DNA of 64,000 nucleotides from Achatina immaculata (GCA_009760885.1 CM019697.1:32490096-32554095); one strand, 5' to 3'. Shown: positions 21,368 through 33,270, counted from the stretch's first letter. The notes: a model not told the origin generated them from the sequence alone. Numbers and translations are program-made.

Positions 21368-21600
21368 AGTGGTTAATGCAATAGTCTCTCATGGCGAAGG
21401 TCGGGGGTTCGAATCCGGCCGGATGCGCACCAGTCACCCACCTTTAGAAATGGTACCCGACTTCTTCTGGAGTTGGGGAAGGAACGACGGCCAGGGGTGA
21501 TGCTGACCACATCAGCCTCTGGTGTGCTGACAGGTCAAGGAAAATATGGGCACTAACGCCATATCCTCTATATGCCTCTAAGGGATGATAAGGCTACCTT
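21368..21600 (+). repeat. tRNA-derived SINE (AGTGGTTAATGC head)
   Basis: Head AAGTGGTTAATGCAATAGTC (box A region) and GGGGGTTCGAATCCGGCC (box B, close to consensus). Middle TAGAAATGGTACCCGACTTC and a 3' domain GCTGACCACATCAGCCTCTG, GGTCAAGGAAAATATGGGCA, ATGCCTCTAAGG. The 3' domain matches the SINEs at 14138 and 33344. An (ATG)n tract follows at 21674-21703. Confidence 0.8.
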
Positions 21601-21673
21601 AAACTTCTTAAAAACATCTTTGGATCTTTTCTTGCCTTCATCTACGTAGCGTGTCTTGTGGATCTCGTGAAAT

Positions 21674-21703
21674 AATGATGATGATGATGATGATGATGAT
21701 GAT
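21674..21703. repeat. (ATG)n microsatellite
   Basis: Ten ATG units. Trinucleotide tails of this kind terminate RTE-like LINEs elsewhere in the window (53164-53180), so this may be a relic tail, but no coding end adjoins it. Confidence 0.9.
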
Positions 21704-22020
21704 ACAGACACGCTAAATTAATTTGCTAATGTGTATTTTATCTCATCAAATGCCGCTGTACTTTCGAGATGAATTCTGTCTCGCTACATGATTTTTTTTG
21801 GCCTGCAACTTTTCCACGTGCCTGTTACTGAATGTAACAGGATACGGCCTTCTAGTGCGGCCCTCGGGGTACAATAGCGACCTCTGATTAGTAACACAGG
21901 GCTGGCACTCTTGGCCATGACCTTGGCCGGAAATGAGTTAATCTGAGAGTGTTACCGTATCTCCCAACCATGGCACGTGCTTTATATATTCACCCACAGC
22001 AAATATATATATATATAATC

Positions 22021-22090
22021 TCCTTCTCTCACTCTCTCTGTGTTCCTCTCTCTCTCTCTCTCTCTCTCTTCTTCTTCTTCTTCTTCTTCC
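22021..22090. repeat. (CT)n and (TTC)n tract
   Basis: TCTCTCTCTCTC followed by CTTCTTCTTC. Confidence 0.95.
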
Positions 22091-22169
22091 CTTCACTCCC
22101 TGTCTACCTTCATCTCATTCCCCTCTCGTCTGTGAAAGAACCACACCATATTGCTTGTGTCTGTCAGTG

Positions 22170-22450
22170 ACGAACGTCCATTTTTATTGGCTAAACGAAA
22201 TCGGTAACATTTCCTCTCCGGCCTTTCCCGAAGCTCGGCAACACTGACTTCCGCCAACTTGCCCGGCTCACCAGTCACGTTCTGGTCATTAACGGCCTGG
22301 ACTCATTTTCCGAAATTCTGGACACTGTTCCTTGGTCGTTTTCCCGTAGAAACCCGAATTACTCCGCGGAGCCACTTTCGTGTACTCTGGGGCTGACAGA
22401 AGTTCACATTGTCTCACACCGAGTTTGAAGGCAAGTAAGTTTTATCACTT
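22170..22450 (+). promoter_or_regulatory. Possible promoter / first exon with splice donor
   Basis: This stretch is less AT-rich and richer in CpG than its surroundings. It ends with AAGGCAA/GTAAGTTTT at about 22430-22443, an excellent match to a 5' splice site. There is no TATA box that I can defend, and no downstream exon is recognised. It could be the untranslated first exon of a host gene, or chance. Confidence 0.15.
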
Positions 22451-23119
22451 GCTCGTATAGTCTTGTTTTAAAGTCGTGGTTTCATTTCTTATTTGCGCGC
22501 TGTTTCATCTTTTTTTTTTTTTAGAGGGCAAATATTAAACGTTAAGAGTCGACGCTTATTGATTATCTAATCTTGATCTCATTTATACCGCACTGTTGTG
22601 TTAATATATAGAGGGATCTATCAACAAATAATCATTATTTAATTAACAGTGGTTAATTTAGTGTACGGGAGTAAGACAGACTTTCAGTGTGTGTATATAT
22701 TTCTTCTACCTCGTTACTCTTTTTCTTATTGATACAAGTTAGATTCTAACAATTTTAACAGAACTATGTCCTGCGTGACAAATATAACAGGAAAAGACAG
22801 TAAAGTTGTTTTTTAAGGGGCGGGAAGGAGGGGTTCATATGTTAGCAGGAGAAGAAGTCTGATGTGTTGGGCAGAAAGGCGCAGATATCACTGGAAACTG
22901 TCACACAACTCAGTCAGCTGCCATTTGAGGGCGGATGAAAAAGAAGAAGAAGAGAAATGTTGGAAGAACTGTGTCAGACGTCAGCGTATGTTTCACCAAG
23001 GAGAACATTTCGTAACTTTGTTACTGCTATGTAAAATTGAACATAAATGTTACAGATGAGGGCAGCCCCAAACTTGACTATTCTCTCTTGTAGCTCTGAT
23101 TCGCCCCATGGAGACATCT

Positions 23120-23328
23120 AGGGGAGGTAAGGTTAGTGCCTGTTTTTTTTCTTACTTGTCATCACACAAGTCACCTGGTTTCCTCTCCTTTCCCAGTTTT
23201 AGAAGACAATCCATCCAGGTACGCATTTCTACAGCTGAGTGACACTTCTGGTTAGATTCGAACCACCGACCTTTGCTACAAGAGACTAGTGCACTAATCG
23301 CTTCGCTACTTCCGCGCCACGTGGCTGT
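23120..23328 (-). repeat. tRNA-derived SINE
   Basis: On the minus strand: GCGGAAGTAGCGAAGCGATT as box A region, GGTGGTTCGAATCTAACC as box B, then GTAGAAATGCGTACCTGGAT and an AGGAAACCAGGTGACTTGTG end. The central GTAGAAATGxGTACCTGG block is shared with the copy at 9030-9180. Confidence 0.75.
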
Positions 23329-23804
23329 TGTAGAGCCATGTAAAAGACATGCTGTTGGTGCTCATAGTTTCCTTGACCTGTAGACACACTGGAGGGGCTA
23401 ATCTTACTGTTCTCCTGGACTCAAAGTTATTTTTTAGTTACTACGTCATCTTTCCGCCACGGATTCTCTTTCAATCTCAGTATACAAACAGAATGTAGTC
23501 CGTGATGTAAGCTCTGCTTTTATGATTGTTCTGCTTCGATGCTTACTGAGGACATGTTCGGGTTGATTTCCGTAATCGTCTGGCTTGATCTGACTGGTAG
23601 TAAGCTGGGATTCATCGAGTGTGTCTGCGTCCTGGTCCTTACTCTCCTCTTACCGTCTGGCCGATCCATGTCCTTTCCCAAGATCGCTCTCCCTCCACGC
23701 CCTCTCTTTACCTTCCTCTGTTTTCACTCTTTCTCTCTTCTAATATAATAGCAATAATAAAAGTAAAGATAAAGTCCTCTTTTTCACAACATTAAAGCAT
23801 ATTG

Positions 23805-24078
23805 GGATACGGTGTTAGGCCCGTATTTTCCACAACCTTCGGCACATGAAAGTCTGATGTGGTCAGTATCACGCCTGGCAGAATTTACCTTCCCAGATTT
23901 CTCTGGTACCGAGGTACCTTCCCAGATTTCTCTGGTACCCATATTCTGAAAGCTGGGTGGACCCCTGGGGCCTTTTTGATGTGGTGGTATCAGAACAAAA
24001 ATCTAAACTACTGGGACTTGAACCTGGTACCACCGGATTAGCAGACCGGGAGCCTAATCACTCAGCCAACCAGGCCGC
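23805..24078 (-). repeat. tRNA-derived SINE (GGCCTGGTTGGC head), opposite strand
   Basis: Minus-strand head CGGCCTGGTTGGCTGAGTGA with box B AGGTTCAAGTCCCAG, colinear with 14138-14403. A 29-bp internal direct duplication (TACCTTCCCAGATTTCTCTG at about 23887 and 23916) distinguishes this copy. The 36-bp minisatellite begins about 85 bp beyond the head end. Confidence 0.8.
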
Positions 24079-24162
24079 TAAGTTGTCCACTTGTCAGCAC
24101 CTGTCCGTCAAGATAGCGTCGCTCAGACTGTTCATGACCGCTTCCTGTTACCTTTCGTTTGG

Positions 24163-24810
24163 AGAGTTGTACGATTCTATGTTAACTATTTCTTTTAGAC
24201 AGTTGTACGATTCTATGTTAACTATTTCTTTTAGAGAGTTGTACGATTCTATGTTAACTATTTCTTTTAGAGAGTTGTACGTTTCTATGTTAACTATTTC
24301 TTTTAGAGAGTTGTACGTTTCTATGTTAACTATTTCTTTTAGAGAGTTGTACGATTCTATGTTAACTATTTCTTTTAGAGAGTTGTACGTTTCTATGTTA
24401 ACTATTTCTTTTAGAGAGTTGTACGATTCTATGTTAACTATTTCTTTTAGAGAGTTGTACTATTCTATGTTAACTATTTCTTTTAGAGAGTTGTACTATT
24501 CTATGTTAACTATTTCTTTTAGAGAGTTGTACTATTCTATGTTAACTATTTCTTTTAGAGAGTTGTACTATTCTATGTTAACTATTTCTTTTAGAGAGTT
24601 GTACTATTCTATGTTAACTATTTCTTTTAGAGAGTTGTACGATTCTATGTTAACTATTTCTTTTAGAGAGTTGTACGATTCTATGTTAACTATTTCTTTT
24701 AGAGAGTTGTACTATTCTATGTTAACTATTTCTTTTAGAGAGTTGTACGATTCTATGTTAACTATTTCTTTTAGAGAGTTGTACTATTCTATGTTAACTA
24801 TTGTGTTTAA
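24163..24810. repeat. 36-bp minisatellite, 18 copies
   Basis: Unit GAGTTGTACGATTCTATGTT followed by AACTATTTCTTTTAGA. 648 bp equals 18 exact units with no indel. One site varies (TACGATT, TACGTTT or TACTATT), giving D, V or Y in the periodic frame. Five consecutive Y units (about 24451-24630) point to local spread of one variant. A 293-codon + strand frame (23957-24838) begins inside the neighbouring SINE and runs through the array as MLTISFRELYDS repeats; I regard it as non-genic. Confidence 0.97.
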
Positions 24811-24839
24811 AGAGTCACCTCCCCGCCCAAGTGTATGAC

Positions 24840-26035
24840 TCCGTGACAGTGGCCAGACCATGACTTGCTGTTCCATCCTTCTCGACCTCAAGAAAATCTC
24901 GAATCTCCTTTCTAACTCTAAGTGTACTGAGACGCCCCCCCCCCCAAGAACCCTCGGCATGAGAGTTTAATTCACCATTCACTTCACTACATAAGCTGTT
25001 ACAGAAAAAAAAAATACAACTAAAATACTTCTGGGAAGTTTAACGCTTTTGGAAACAAAGACATAAGTTGGTACATACAGCAAAAAAAAAAAAGAGTTGG
25101 ACGTGCATAAAAAAAGTAGGAGTCACTGGATAAATACTTACAGTCAAGGGAAAAGAAAACTGTTCAGTTTAAGAGGACAAGGCAAGACAAATCTACAAAT
25201 GACTTTAGTGAAGTTGAGAGGGGGACAGTAAGTAGTGTGGCCTGATGGTTTTAATAAGGCTACTTCGAAACCAGGGAATTACTGGCAGATTCAACAAAGC
25301 AGGCGCTCCGCTGCTGCCAACTTCTCGTAGGGGACGAAGGTGGGTGACGAATATGTCGATGATTCTGTTCCTCTCACATGATAATGTTTATTTATCTAGG
25401 CAACTTGAGAAAAGGAATGTTTAGAAATATAAAGTGTGTTGATAATACAATGAAGTAAAATGAAAAGGAAAAAGAAAAAAAGGCTACTTGTCAGAGAAAC
25501 CATAAGGCGGGAAAGAACTAGGAATCTACCGAATACTATCTTGAAACATTTAGTCGAATGCTGATTATAGATTTTCTAGTAGCCGAGTACGAATTAGACG
25601 ACAATATTAGCTATATTTCTAAACTTAACAGAATAACATTGCTGGATTTTGTTACTTTCTAATTTACACCTAAGAGATAAATATTTTATGAAGTCACTTG
25701 CTGGAGCAGGAAGTGTTTCTCAACTCCTCCCCCACTCCCATTTTAGAATATCCGACTGGATCTGACAAGAAGTAAATGAGTGAAAGTGTCGCTCCGAATA
25801 TTTCCAGGACAAGAAATGATTTCCTGACACTCATTTACAAGCGATAAATTTTCTACTGCTCACTTTTAGGCTAAAAAAAAGTGCGTCTCCTTTCTTTCAA
25901 GCAAACTTTTCCAAATAAGAAACTACAAGACTCTCGTACAGTAGAATGACAGAGCAGTCTTGTATGGTTAGTCATTATGAAATATAACAGATAAGGCACT
26001 TTAGATGTGAAAGAAAGAAAGGAAATGGGAAGAGA
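24840..26035. other. AT-rich region without recognised features
   Basis: Apart from a C11 run (24935-24945) and short A runs I see no gene, transposon end or tandem repeat here. Confidence 0.5.
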
Positions 26036-26039
26036 ATTA

Positions 26040-26105
26040 TTTGGGACTTGAACCAGGAACTTCGGCAGGGCGAGCAGCCGCTTAACCACGAGAGTACAAC
26101 GCACT
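26040..26105 (-). repeat. tRNA-like SINE head, minus strand
   Basis: Minus strand GTTGTACTCTCGTGGTTAAG as box A region and CTGGTTCAAGTCCCAAATAA as box B, 35 nt apart. The body of a SINE is not recognised. Confidence 0.45.
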
Positions 26106-26224
26106 CATTGACTTGGTCATCTTATAATCTTCATGGATAGATGTTCACCACGCAAGATTATGGAGCATGGACCCTTGTTCATCTTCAGAACATTTTCATG
26201 GCCTCTCGGCTAGGACAGTCTCTG

Positions 26225-26400
26225 TGGACTTGTAAGATTATCAAGCCGGTAAGCGTGCTGGGCAGCTGCTCCCTCAACCGGAGGCCGTGGTTCAAGTCCT
26301 GGGTGGTTCTCTTGTGATTTTCCTTTCGCTCACGTGTGTCGCCTACTAATTTTCCAAGGCTTACGACACAACAATGTGCTCTGTCGTCTTCTTTCAAGCA
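26225..26400 (+). repeat. tRNA-like SINE, plus strand
   Basis: AAGCCGGTAAGCGTGCTGGG (box A region) and CGTGGTTCAAGTCCTGGGTG (box B), followed by a TTTCCTTTCGCTCACGTGTG body. It stands in inverted orientation to the tRNA-like head 120 bp away. Confidence 0.5.
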
Positions 26401-28069
26401 TCCACCTCCTTGCGTTTAGCAGCCTTTATCAAAGTTTCATCAGAGAGAAACTGACAACTTTCTCCTTGCAACAAGCAATACTCTTTCTCTCCTTCTTCAA
26501 TAGATAAAACATTTGCTACTTTGTTTCAAGCTATAAATCTTGTCGCAAAGCAAGGCAGTAAACCATTTTTCTCCCTTATTTTGTTACAAAAAAAAACAAG
26601 CATTGAATCTTTTACAAATTAAGCGGCATCTCTCAGCTGCTTGCTAAACGATACAATTTATCTTTCTCGTGAAACAATCTTTTCAACTTCTCCTCAGACA
26701 TTCATCTTTCTTTCATTCTGTTACAAGCATAACTGTGTCTCACTTTATTACGGACAAAAAAGTTTCTCTTACATTCCTAAAGAATCGGAAAGTTTTTCAT
26801 CAGCTAAAAATAGCCAGATATGTATTCTTGCGCTGATGGTTTTCGCCTGGCTACCCATAAGTTCTTTAAACCTAAATCCGCGGAATATTTTGAACAAGAC
26901 ATACATTTTTCGTCCTCTCTTCTTCAAACCAGCAGACACAACTTCTGTTCTCGTAATGAACGGGTTAAAATGAGAATTTCTAGCACTTTCCTGATGGAAC
27001 CATTTCTTTTTTCCCACGCTTTTAACAAACCAGTTAAGAGTTTTCCTAATCCTTTAAGACTGTCATAAATTCCGCTCTACTCCAGTAAATTTGACAAAAT
27101 AAATTTTATCATACTTTATCATCCTAGACACGTTCAAGTAATCTAACGCTCGCAGTAACTTTATCCAGCTCTCCTAGCCCCTCGGTAACTCTTCGTCTTT
27201 AGGAAATCGTGCCGGAAAAAAAAAATTATTATCTAATTCTGTGAACATTTACAGGAAAACTGCGTCCCTGAGAAAGTGCTGAAGTGCTTGGAAGATTTAA
27301 AGTGTACTCTAGTCCATAATCTTGCATGATGAACATTTAGTATGCCAGTAAAGGCACTTACAGCCCATAAACCTGTGATCAGAACAGTGAGGTCACTGAT
27401 CTAGGTTCAGGGGATGTACCTCTAGAGATAGAGAGAGTGGACTGTATTGTAAAAGCAGCACAGAAAGCTGTAAATGTTACTTGACATAACCAGAGTACCA
27501 TCAGTGACACGATACTGAACAAGAGAGACATCCATTGCAGTCAAATGTCATCTTGAACATTTAATCAAAATAAACGTTATGGAAATGCGATGACGTTCGC
27601 TTACATTTTTTCATCCTACAAGAAGCACTGAATCTGGGAGAATTTCACGTTGAATTTCATGAAGATAGGTAATAAAGACCACCAAATCATTCTTTCTCCT
27701 TCTCCTTTTTCAAATGCAGACGTCCTCTAGGATAACGCTGATGAGGTTTTCCCAACGGGTTAGAATAAAATGGAGAAGCTTTAAAGAGCCAGGATTCTGT
27801 GAGGTTTCATGTTCGCCCAAGTTGCGTCAGCTTAGAGGCTTGGTACTAGGGTTGACTAACGTTTGTCAGACATCGGCCTCTTTGCAAACAAGACTACATC
27901 ACTGGCACTTCCAAACATTATTTTTCTCTAACTGATTTTGGTACCCTTCCCCCCCCCCCTCCTACTCCTCGGTCTCATGTCCCTCACTGCCATGTGAAGC
28001 TACTTATCGTGTCCAGATGAGAAGTACCACCCTCTGTGATAAATGCACTCTTCTATAGGCCTGTCCGCA

Positions 28070-28325
28070 GACGTTCTTATGCTGAAGGCCACACAGTTTA
28101 AATATTTCGATGACATCAAGAGACATATAAAACAATGAAAAACTGTACTCGAGGGAAAAAAATGAAAGAAAAAGAGCACAAGGACGACACCGATACAGAT
28201 GGGTGGACAAATATAAGAGACGCACTGGACTAAGTTTGGCTGGGTGAAAAATTGTAAGATGACAACTTAAGGAAGGCCATTGCAGCCAAACGTTCCGAGG
28301 AGAGACAGCACAGGATGAGTTAGGA
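28070..28325 (+). pseudogene. LINE C-terminal fragment
   Basis: Ordered remnants FKYFDDIKRH, KTVLEGK, GWTNIRDAL and RKAIAAKRSEERQHRMS match the layout of the C-terminal part of RTE-like LINE proteins (K(Y/F)FGHIKRH, GKR(K/R)RGRPR, DNIRDAL). Several stops and frame changes. It runs up to a 39-bp minisatellite 70 bp downstream. Confidence 0.65.
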
Positions 28326-28395
28326 GAAGAAGCTGAAGTGTAAAATAAAAATATCAGGATGTGCTGGCCTGGCAAAGCGGCACAGGAAATCAAAG

Positions 28396-28555
28396 GTGGC
28401 CGACATTGTTAGAAATAGCAAGGACCTCACAAAGATGGCCGACATTGTTAGAAATAGCAAGGACCTCACAAAGATGACCGACATTGTTAGAAATAGCAAA
28501 AACCTCATAAAGATGGCCGACATTGTTAGATATAGCAAAGACCTCACTAAAATGG
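28396..28555. repeat. 39-bp minisatellite, 4 copies
   Basis: Unit ATGGCCGACATTGTTAGAAA followed by TAGCAAGGACCTCACAAAG. It reads MADIVRNSKDLTK in the + frame and stays open for 63 codons because 39 is a multiple of 3. The fourth unit is diverged (TATAGCAAAGACCTCACTAAA). Confidence 0.93.
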
Positions 28556-28819
28556 ACGTGAGTGATGACATTACATCTGGTGGATGAAAAATTAAAGCCA
28601 TGTTAAAAAAAAGAATAAATAAACAAATAAATAAAAAATAAAAGGCGCAAACAGGAAAAAAATGAGAAAAAAATGATAAGGATCGAAATGTCTGCCTTCA
28701 GATAATGAAACAGCCATTGTACAAAATGTCCTTTACTTATGTAAGTTTCGAGATGTTATACGTAAGTATTTGTTTTTACGTAATTCTAAGTCATGTTTTG
28801 CTATACTGTAAACCTCGTT

Positions 28820-29566
28820 GGCCCATGGTTTACAATTTTATGCTAGTGGAGGGAATATTTTATCCAGATGTTACAGACCAACGTTTCCCTTGGCAATATA
28901 CTATCGTGCTCGAGCCCAATCTAGCTCCCCCATCATGTCCGCCAACCCAAGTTCTCCCCTCCCTGGTATACTGCATGCTAATTATGCATAAATCCTGAGC
29001 ATTTAATCAATACACAATACAATGACATGCAGTACAAATCACCAAGTCCGAAATTAAAGACACAGTATTTTATTCTCACTATACACCACATCAACACATG
29101 CAACATGTCATGTTGACATCAAGACAGGTGTCATTAAGCATGGTATCATATGATAACTGACTTCTCATGTTGCATTATTTAAACCTGATGGACCTATGGT
29201 CCCGGGCTTTCATGGCCCTACACATAGTTTGCACTACGAATCTAATGTGCAATGGCCCTTATTCGACGCAGCTACCGCTACCGTGACACACCTCTATATA
29301 ACTGCGTTGCTGCAGCACAAGATCGATCTTCATGAAAGTATAATAATCAACATGTTGGCCGTCCAATATACTGATAAATCACACTGAAATCATACACAGT
29401 ATTTCCATATCGATAAGTAAATACAGAAACCTACATCACAGCTTACTGCACACTACATAATCTACATCACATGAAGCGGGCTCGGGCAGAATATACTAAA
29501 CACGTACAATAATATAAGCACAACGAAGCCATAGCCTCGATCTAATCTGAATGCCAGCCTATGTTT

Positions 29567-29608
<42 letters not shown>

Positions 29609-29822
29609 TCCGAAACCAACTATATATCACGTGAACGATAACGCTTCGGTCAAGGTCGTACACCCCTCGATCTAAGCGTGCCTCGTCCACAATATACCAA
29701 CTGACGGTATTTATACAACGAGTTTCCTCTGTAAAATTACATTTTTTTTTTTTTTATTGGCCGTCGTAAATTTTTACGTAAGTTCGAATATACGTATGTC
29801 AGATTTACGTAAACCAAGGCCC
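28820..29822. mobile_element. Possible 1-kb non-autonomous element
   Basis: GGCCCATGGTTTAC (28820-28833) and the inverse complement of GTAAACCAAGGCCC (29809-29822) agree at 12 of 14 positions. Direct similarity also exists between 28737-28833 and 29775-29822 (GTAAGTT-CGA, TATACGTA, TTTACGT, AAACC), so long direct repeats are an alternative. There is no coding content and no clear target duplication. A (TA)n array lies inside at 29568-29606. Confidence 0.3.
29568..29606. repeat. (TA)n microsatellite
   Basis: About 19 TA units. Confidence 0.98.
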
Positions 29823-30252
29823 GTCTATATTTGCAACATATTCCATATCAGAAAACATTTATAATATTCTGTTATATTGTCAGTTTATTGTATTATAAGA
29901 CACATTTTCAGGCATGTAGATGATTGATGCCATGTAATGTGCTGAACACAGTTCTCCTGAATAGCTTCTCCCATGAATCATTCTGTCAGCATTTGACTGT
30001 CGACCACACAGTAACAAAACAAAACAAGTCCCTAGTATAATTTCTTTGCTCTTGCGTCTTTTGTCTTCTGCTCTCACTTTTTCTCATCATGTTCGTTACA
30101 GTTTTTCCCTTAGAAAAAAAACGCATGCTTGACGTTTGAGCACTATGTTGTCATGTTTTAACTTCATGAGAGTTCAAGACTTTTGGCGGCTTCTCTGAAA
30201 GGAATCGAGAATGTGAATCAGTTTTACTGAAGACAGAGAACATCGACCATTC

Positions 30253-30260
30253 ATCATCAC

Positions 30261-30293
<33 letters not shown>

Positions 30294-30296
30294 TAG
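30253..30296. repeat. (ATC)n microsatellite
   Basis: CATCATCACCATCATCATC with one interruption. On the minus strand it reads (GAT)n, like the RTE-type tails. Confidence 0.95.
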
Positions 30297-30309
30297 GTAC
30301 GGTACCGCT

Positions 30310-30673
30310 AGACCAGGTATCTCTGATGTGGTCGGTATCGACTCACAGGGATCGATGGGACTGTCCTGATGTGAATAAATTTTGTATGTAGTTATTTTTA
30401 GTAAAGATGATAGATAGTCCCATAGCAAAGTGCCGTAGGGGATGACATTTTAGAGATCTCATTATGCTGGGCCATCAGTTTATGAGGTAGGGTGGCCAGT
30501 TCCTTTCCTCGCTGCTTTTCCTTCCCAGATTTTCTCTGGTACCTATTTTACGAGGCTAGGTCGACCTCGGGGCCGTATTGGTCGGAAAAAAAAATCCCGC
30601 TCAGCTGGAGATTCGAACCCTCGACCGTTCGATTGCTAAACGAGTGCTCAAACCACTACGCTAGCCGGTCCCC
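30310..30673 (-). repeat. tRNA-derived SINE, broken
   Basis: The minus-strand head GGACCGGCTAGCGTAGTGGT and box B GAGGGTTCGAATCTCCAGC lie at 30600-30673, with the middle AGAAAATCTGGGAAGG at 30520-30540. A GTCGATACCGACCACATCAG block of the 3' domain appears at about 30325-30350, separated by unrelated sequence. It is therefore an interrupted or rearranged copy. Confidence 0.55.
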
Positions 30674-30857
30674 AGTTAGTTTTTAGTACTGTTATTTAAT
30701 ATTATTTATTATTATTCTGTATTTGCAGTGTTGTTACGAGTAGTAACATTTTACGTTACATTACTTTCATGTAATGTTTGGACGGTCGGTGAACACACTG
30801 AAACTTCTTAACTTGTTGCTGAAGAGTTTGGACGCTCCTGCGTGAGACGATGTCTGC

Positions 30858-31076
30858 CAAAGTGGTTCTTAACTTTTTTTATCGTGGACCCCTTTTCAGG
30901 GCTGAGAACAGCTGTGGGCCCCTCATAACATATAAACCAGCAAGTGAAACCCAGATGATGATAAGAGTATTTTTAATCAACATTTTTTTTAAAAATCAAT
31001 TTACTGGTACTTGGGTCTCAAAAATTCTTCCGTAGTCTCAGTCGGGTCCATGGACCGGACCCCAGAATGAGAAACA
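30858..31076. mobile_element. hAT-like MITE
   Basis: Left end AAGTGGTTCTTAAC followed by TTTTTTTATCGTGGACCCC. Right end GGGTCCATGGACCGGACCCC and GAGAAACACTG. These are characteristic hAT-type termini (CAGTGGTTCTCAAC ... GAGAAACACTG) around a non-coding interior. The 8-bp flanks (GTCTGCCA and ATCTATGA) agree at only 4 positions, so the target duplication has decayed or the border is slightly off. Confidence 0.6.
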
Positions 31077-32121
31077 CTGATCTATGATGATTTTTATATT
31101 TTCATTCATTCGTAGAATTATCAGATCATGAACAAGATCGTCCCCGCCAGAAAGGAAACATTCTGTTTGTTCAACGTTTTTGTTAGAATGTTGTTCTGAG
31201 GAATTGTAGGATTTCAGAGAGGCAGTCGAAACACTGAATCTCGTGAATGGTCCAGAGCACACGTAGAAGATAATACACAGTGCTAAGTAAATAGAAGGGA
31301 CATGAGATAATTGTACCATCACTGCTTGCAGATGAAAGAGACCAACGTCTTAATTGTACCATCACAGCTTGCAGATGAAAGAGGTCAACGTCGATCGATA
31401 TCCCATCCTGCTTCTACTCCTCCCGGAAGCAGGCTCGGAAGTTACGTCGGCCTGGTCACTTGGTAAGAGAAGATGCTTTCCCAGCTGCTGATGGGTGGGG
31501 GGGGGGGGGGAGGGGAGGCGGGAAGAGAGGGTGAGTACTTGGGCGTGCGGTAGATATTTTGGGCAGATTTTTGTTACTTGAAAGTTGTAGAGCGAGGAAT
31601 ACTAATTACAACATCACACAAGACACAATAGAAATTCTTTGGACAAACTAGGTTAGATACTCTGACCTGTGGAGTTGTCTGGTCGTTTCGATACTGGCCG
31701 CATCGCAACCAGGGCGTTCCCATACCAGCTCAGCTGCCCGTTCCAGTTGTCACCTCCGAACGGATGCCGTGCCCATGGCAACTCCAAGCGCCCTCAAATA
31801 TCTCCGTGGTAGACTGTGTCCACAAGTCTGCGCCCGGGACAGCGGCCGTCTGCCCTACATTATTTGCGATTTCCAAATACCAGGGGATTTTTACCGTTAA
31901 ACGATAAGGCATTCGGAAATTCGCCCCCCGTAGCCAGAGACACGTTGCCAGAGAGGTAAGTTAATGAACCAAATTAATTAACGGATGCTTCTTTCTTATC
32001 TTTTTTTTTCTGCAGGCTCCACATCTTTCATTTCTATGTCGCTGTAAAAATAAAAACACATACATACACGCACGCACGCACGCACACTGTGTCTACCAGT
32101 GCTGCTTTATATTCCCCTTAT

Positions 32122-32600
32122 CATCATAGTTATCTGATAAGCTGACATTCAACATAGTTATCTGATAAGCTGACATTCAACATAGTTATGTGATAAACTG
32201 ACATTCAACATAGTTATGTGATAAGCTGACATTCAACATAGTTACCTGATACTCTGACATTTATCATAGTTATCTGATAAGCTGACATTCAACATAGTTA
32301 TCTGATAAGTTGACATTCAACATAGTTATCTGATAAGCCGACATTCATCATAGTTATCTGATAAGCCGACATTCATCATAGTTATCTGATAAGCTGACAT
32401 TCAACATAGTTATCTGATAAGCTGACATTCATCATAGTTATTTGATAAGCTGACATTCATCATAGTTATCTGATAAGCTGACATTCATCATAGTTATCTG
32501 ATAAGCAGACATTCATCATAGTTATCTGATAAGTCTACATTCATCATAGTTATCTGATAAGCCGACATTCATCATAGTTATCTGATACTCTTACATTCAC
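32122..32600. repeat. 28-bp minisatellite, about 17 copies
   Basis: Unit CATAGTTATCTGATAAGCTG followed by ACATTCAT or ACATTCAA. CAA-type units dominate the left half and CAT-type units the right half, so two variants spread separately. The last units (GATACTCTTACATTC) are degenerate. Confidence 0.95.
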
Positions 32601-32605
32601 CATAA

Positions 32606-33172
32606 TTGTCTAATACTCATACATTCACTAGAGAAACACTGACGAGAGAAGAAAAAGAAGAAGCGAGAGCTAATTTGAAAAAAGAATATGAGTATGTTGA
32701 AGTATCAAAAGAAATTTTTTTAAAAAAGAAAAGAAAAAGAACTTGGCTGAAAATCCCCTTTTCTTCATTAAGCAGACCGTGTCAAGAAATATGGACACCC
32801 GGTTCAGAGAAGTTGAACTTAATAACAGTATTGTAATCAGTTTCATACCTTCATCATTTCTCTAAAGTATATTCCACACAAGTTTTAGCTACAAAGAATG
32901 AGAATATCAGCTACAAGGAACCACATTCAATCAGCTTCATCAAGCAACCAACAGACATAACAGAGCTTAACAAACAGCGAATCATGAAGCAAATCCTCTC
33001 AACATGCAATTATATACAGAATGAAAGTACATTGGTGGCGGGATCAATGATTGTAGATTTGGTAACAAAAGGAACGAAACAACGGAAGAAAGAGTTCCAA
33101 CACTTCCCGGAAATAATGCTATATAAAGGCGATCCACCAGCTCAAACAACCAGTGCCCGTACTTCAGAATGA
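32606..33172 (+). pseudogene. Unrecognised coding-like remnant
   Basis: Frames on the + strand look protein-like over 560 bp. One starts near 32606 and shows ETLTREEKEEARANLKKEYE. Another (32837-33172, TGA at the end) shows FIKQPTDITELNKQRIMKQI and STCNYIQNESTLVAGSMIVD. They lie in different frames, separated by a T/A-rich slip near 32713-32735 and stops near 32834. The lysine- and glutamate-rich composition and the length without stops suggest an old gene or mobile-element frame. I cannot assign a family. The preceding 28-bp minisatellite touches its 5' side. Confidence 0.3.
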
Positions 33173-33270
33173 TTTGATTCTCAGCAATAGGAGATATAAA
33201 TAGAATTCTGTAAGATCAGGGACTTAAGACTTACAATGAGCTTCATTAACTAGCCATTCTATTGCGCTGT

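Noticed and set aside
26040..26300. Pair of divergent tRNA genes
   Set aside because: Box-like words are present but no complete cloverleaf can be drawn for either.
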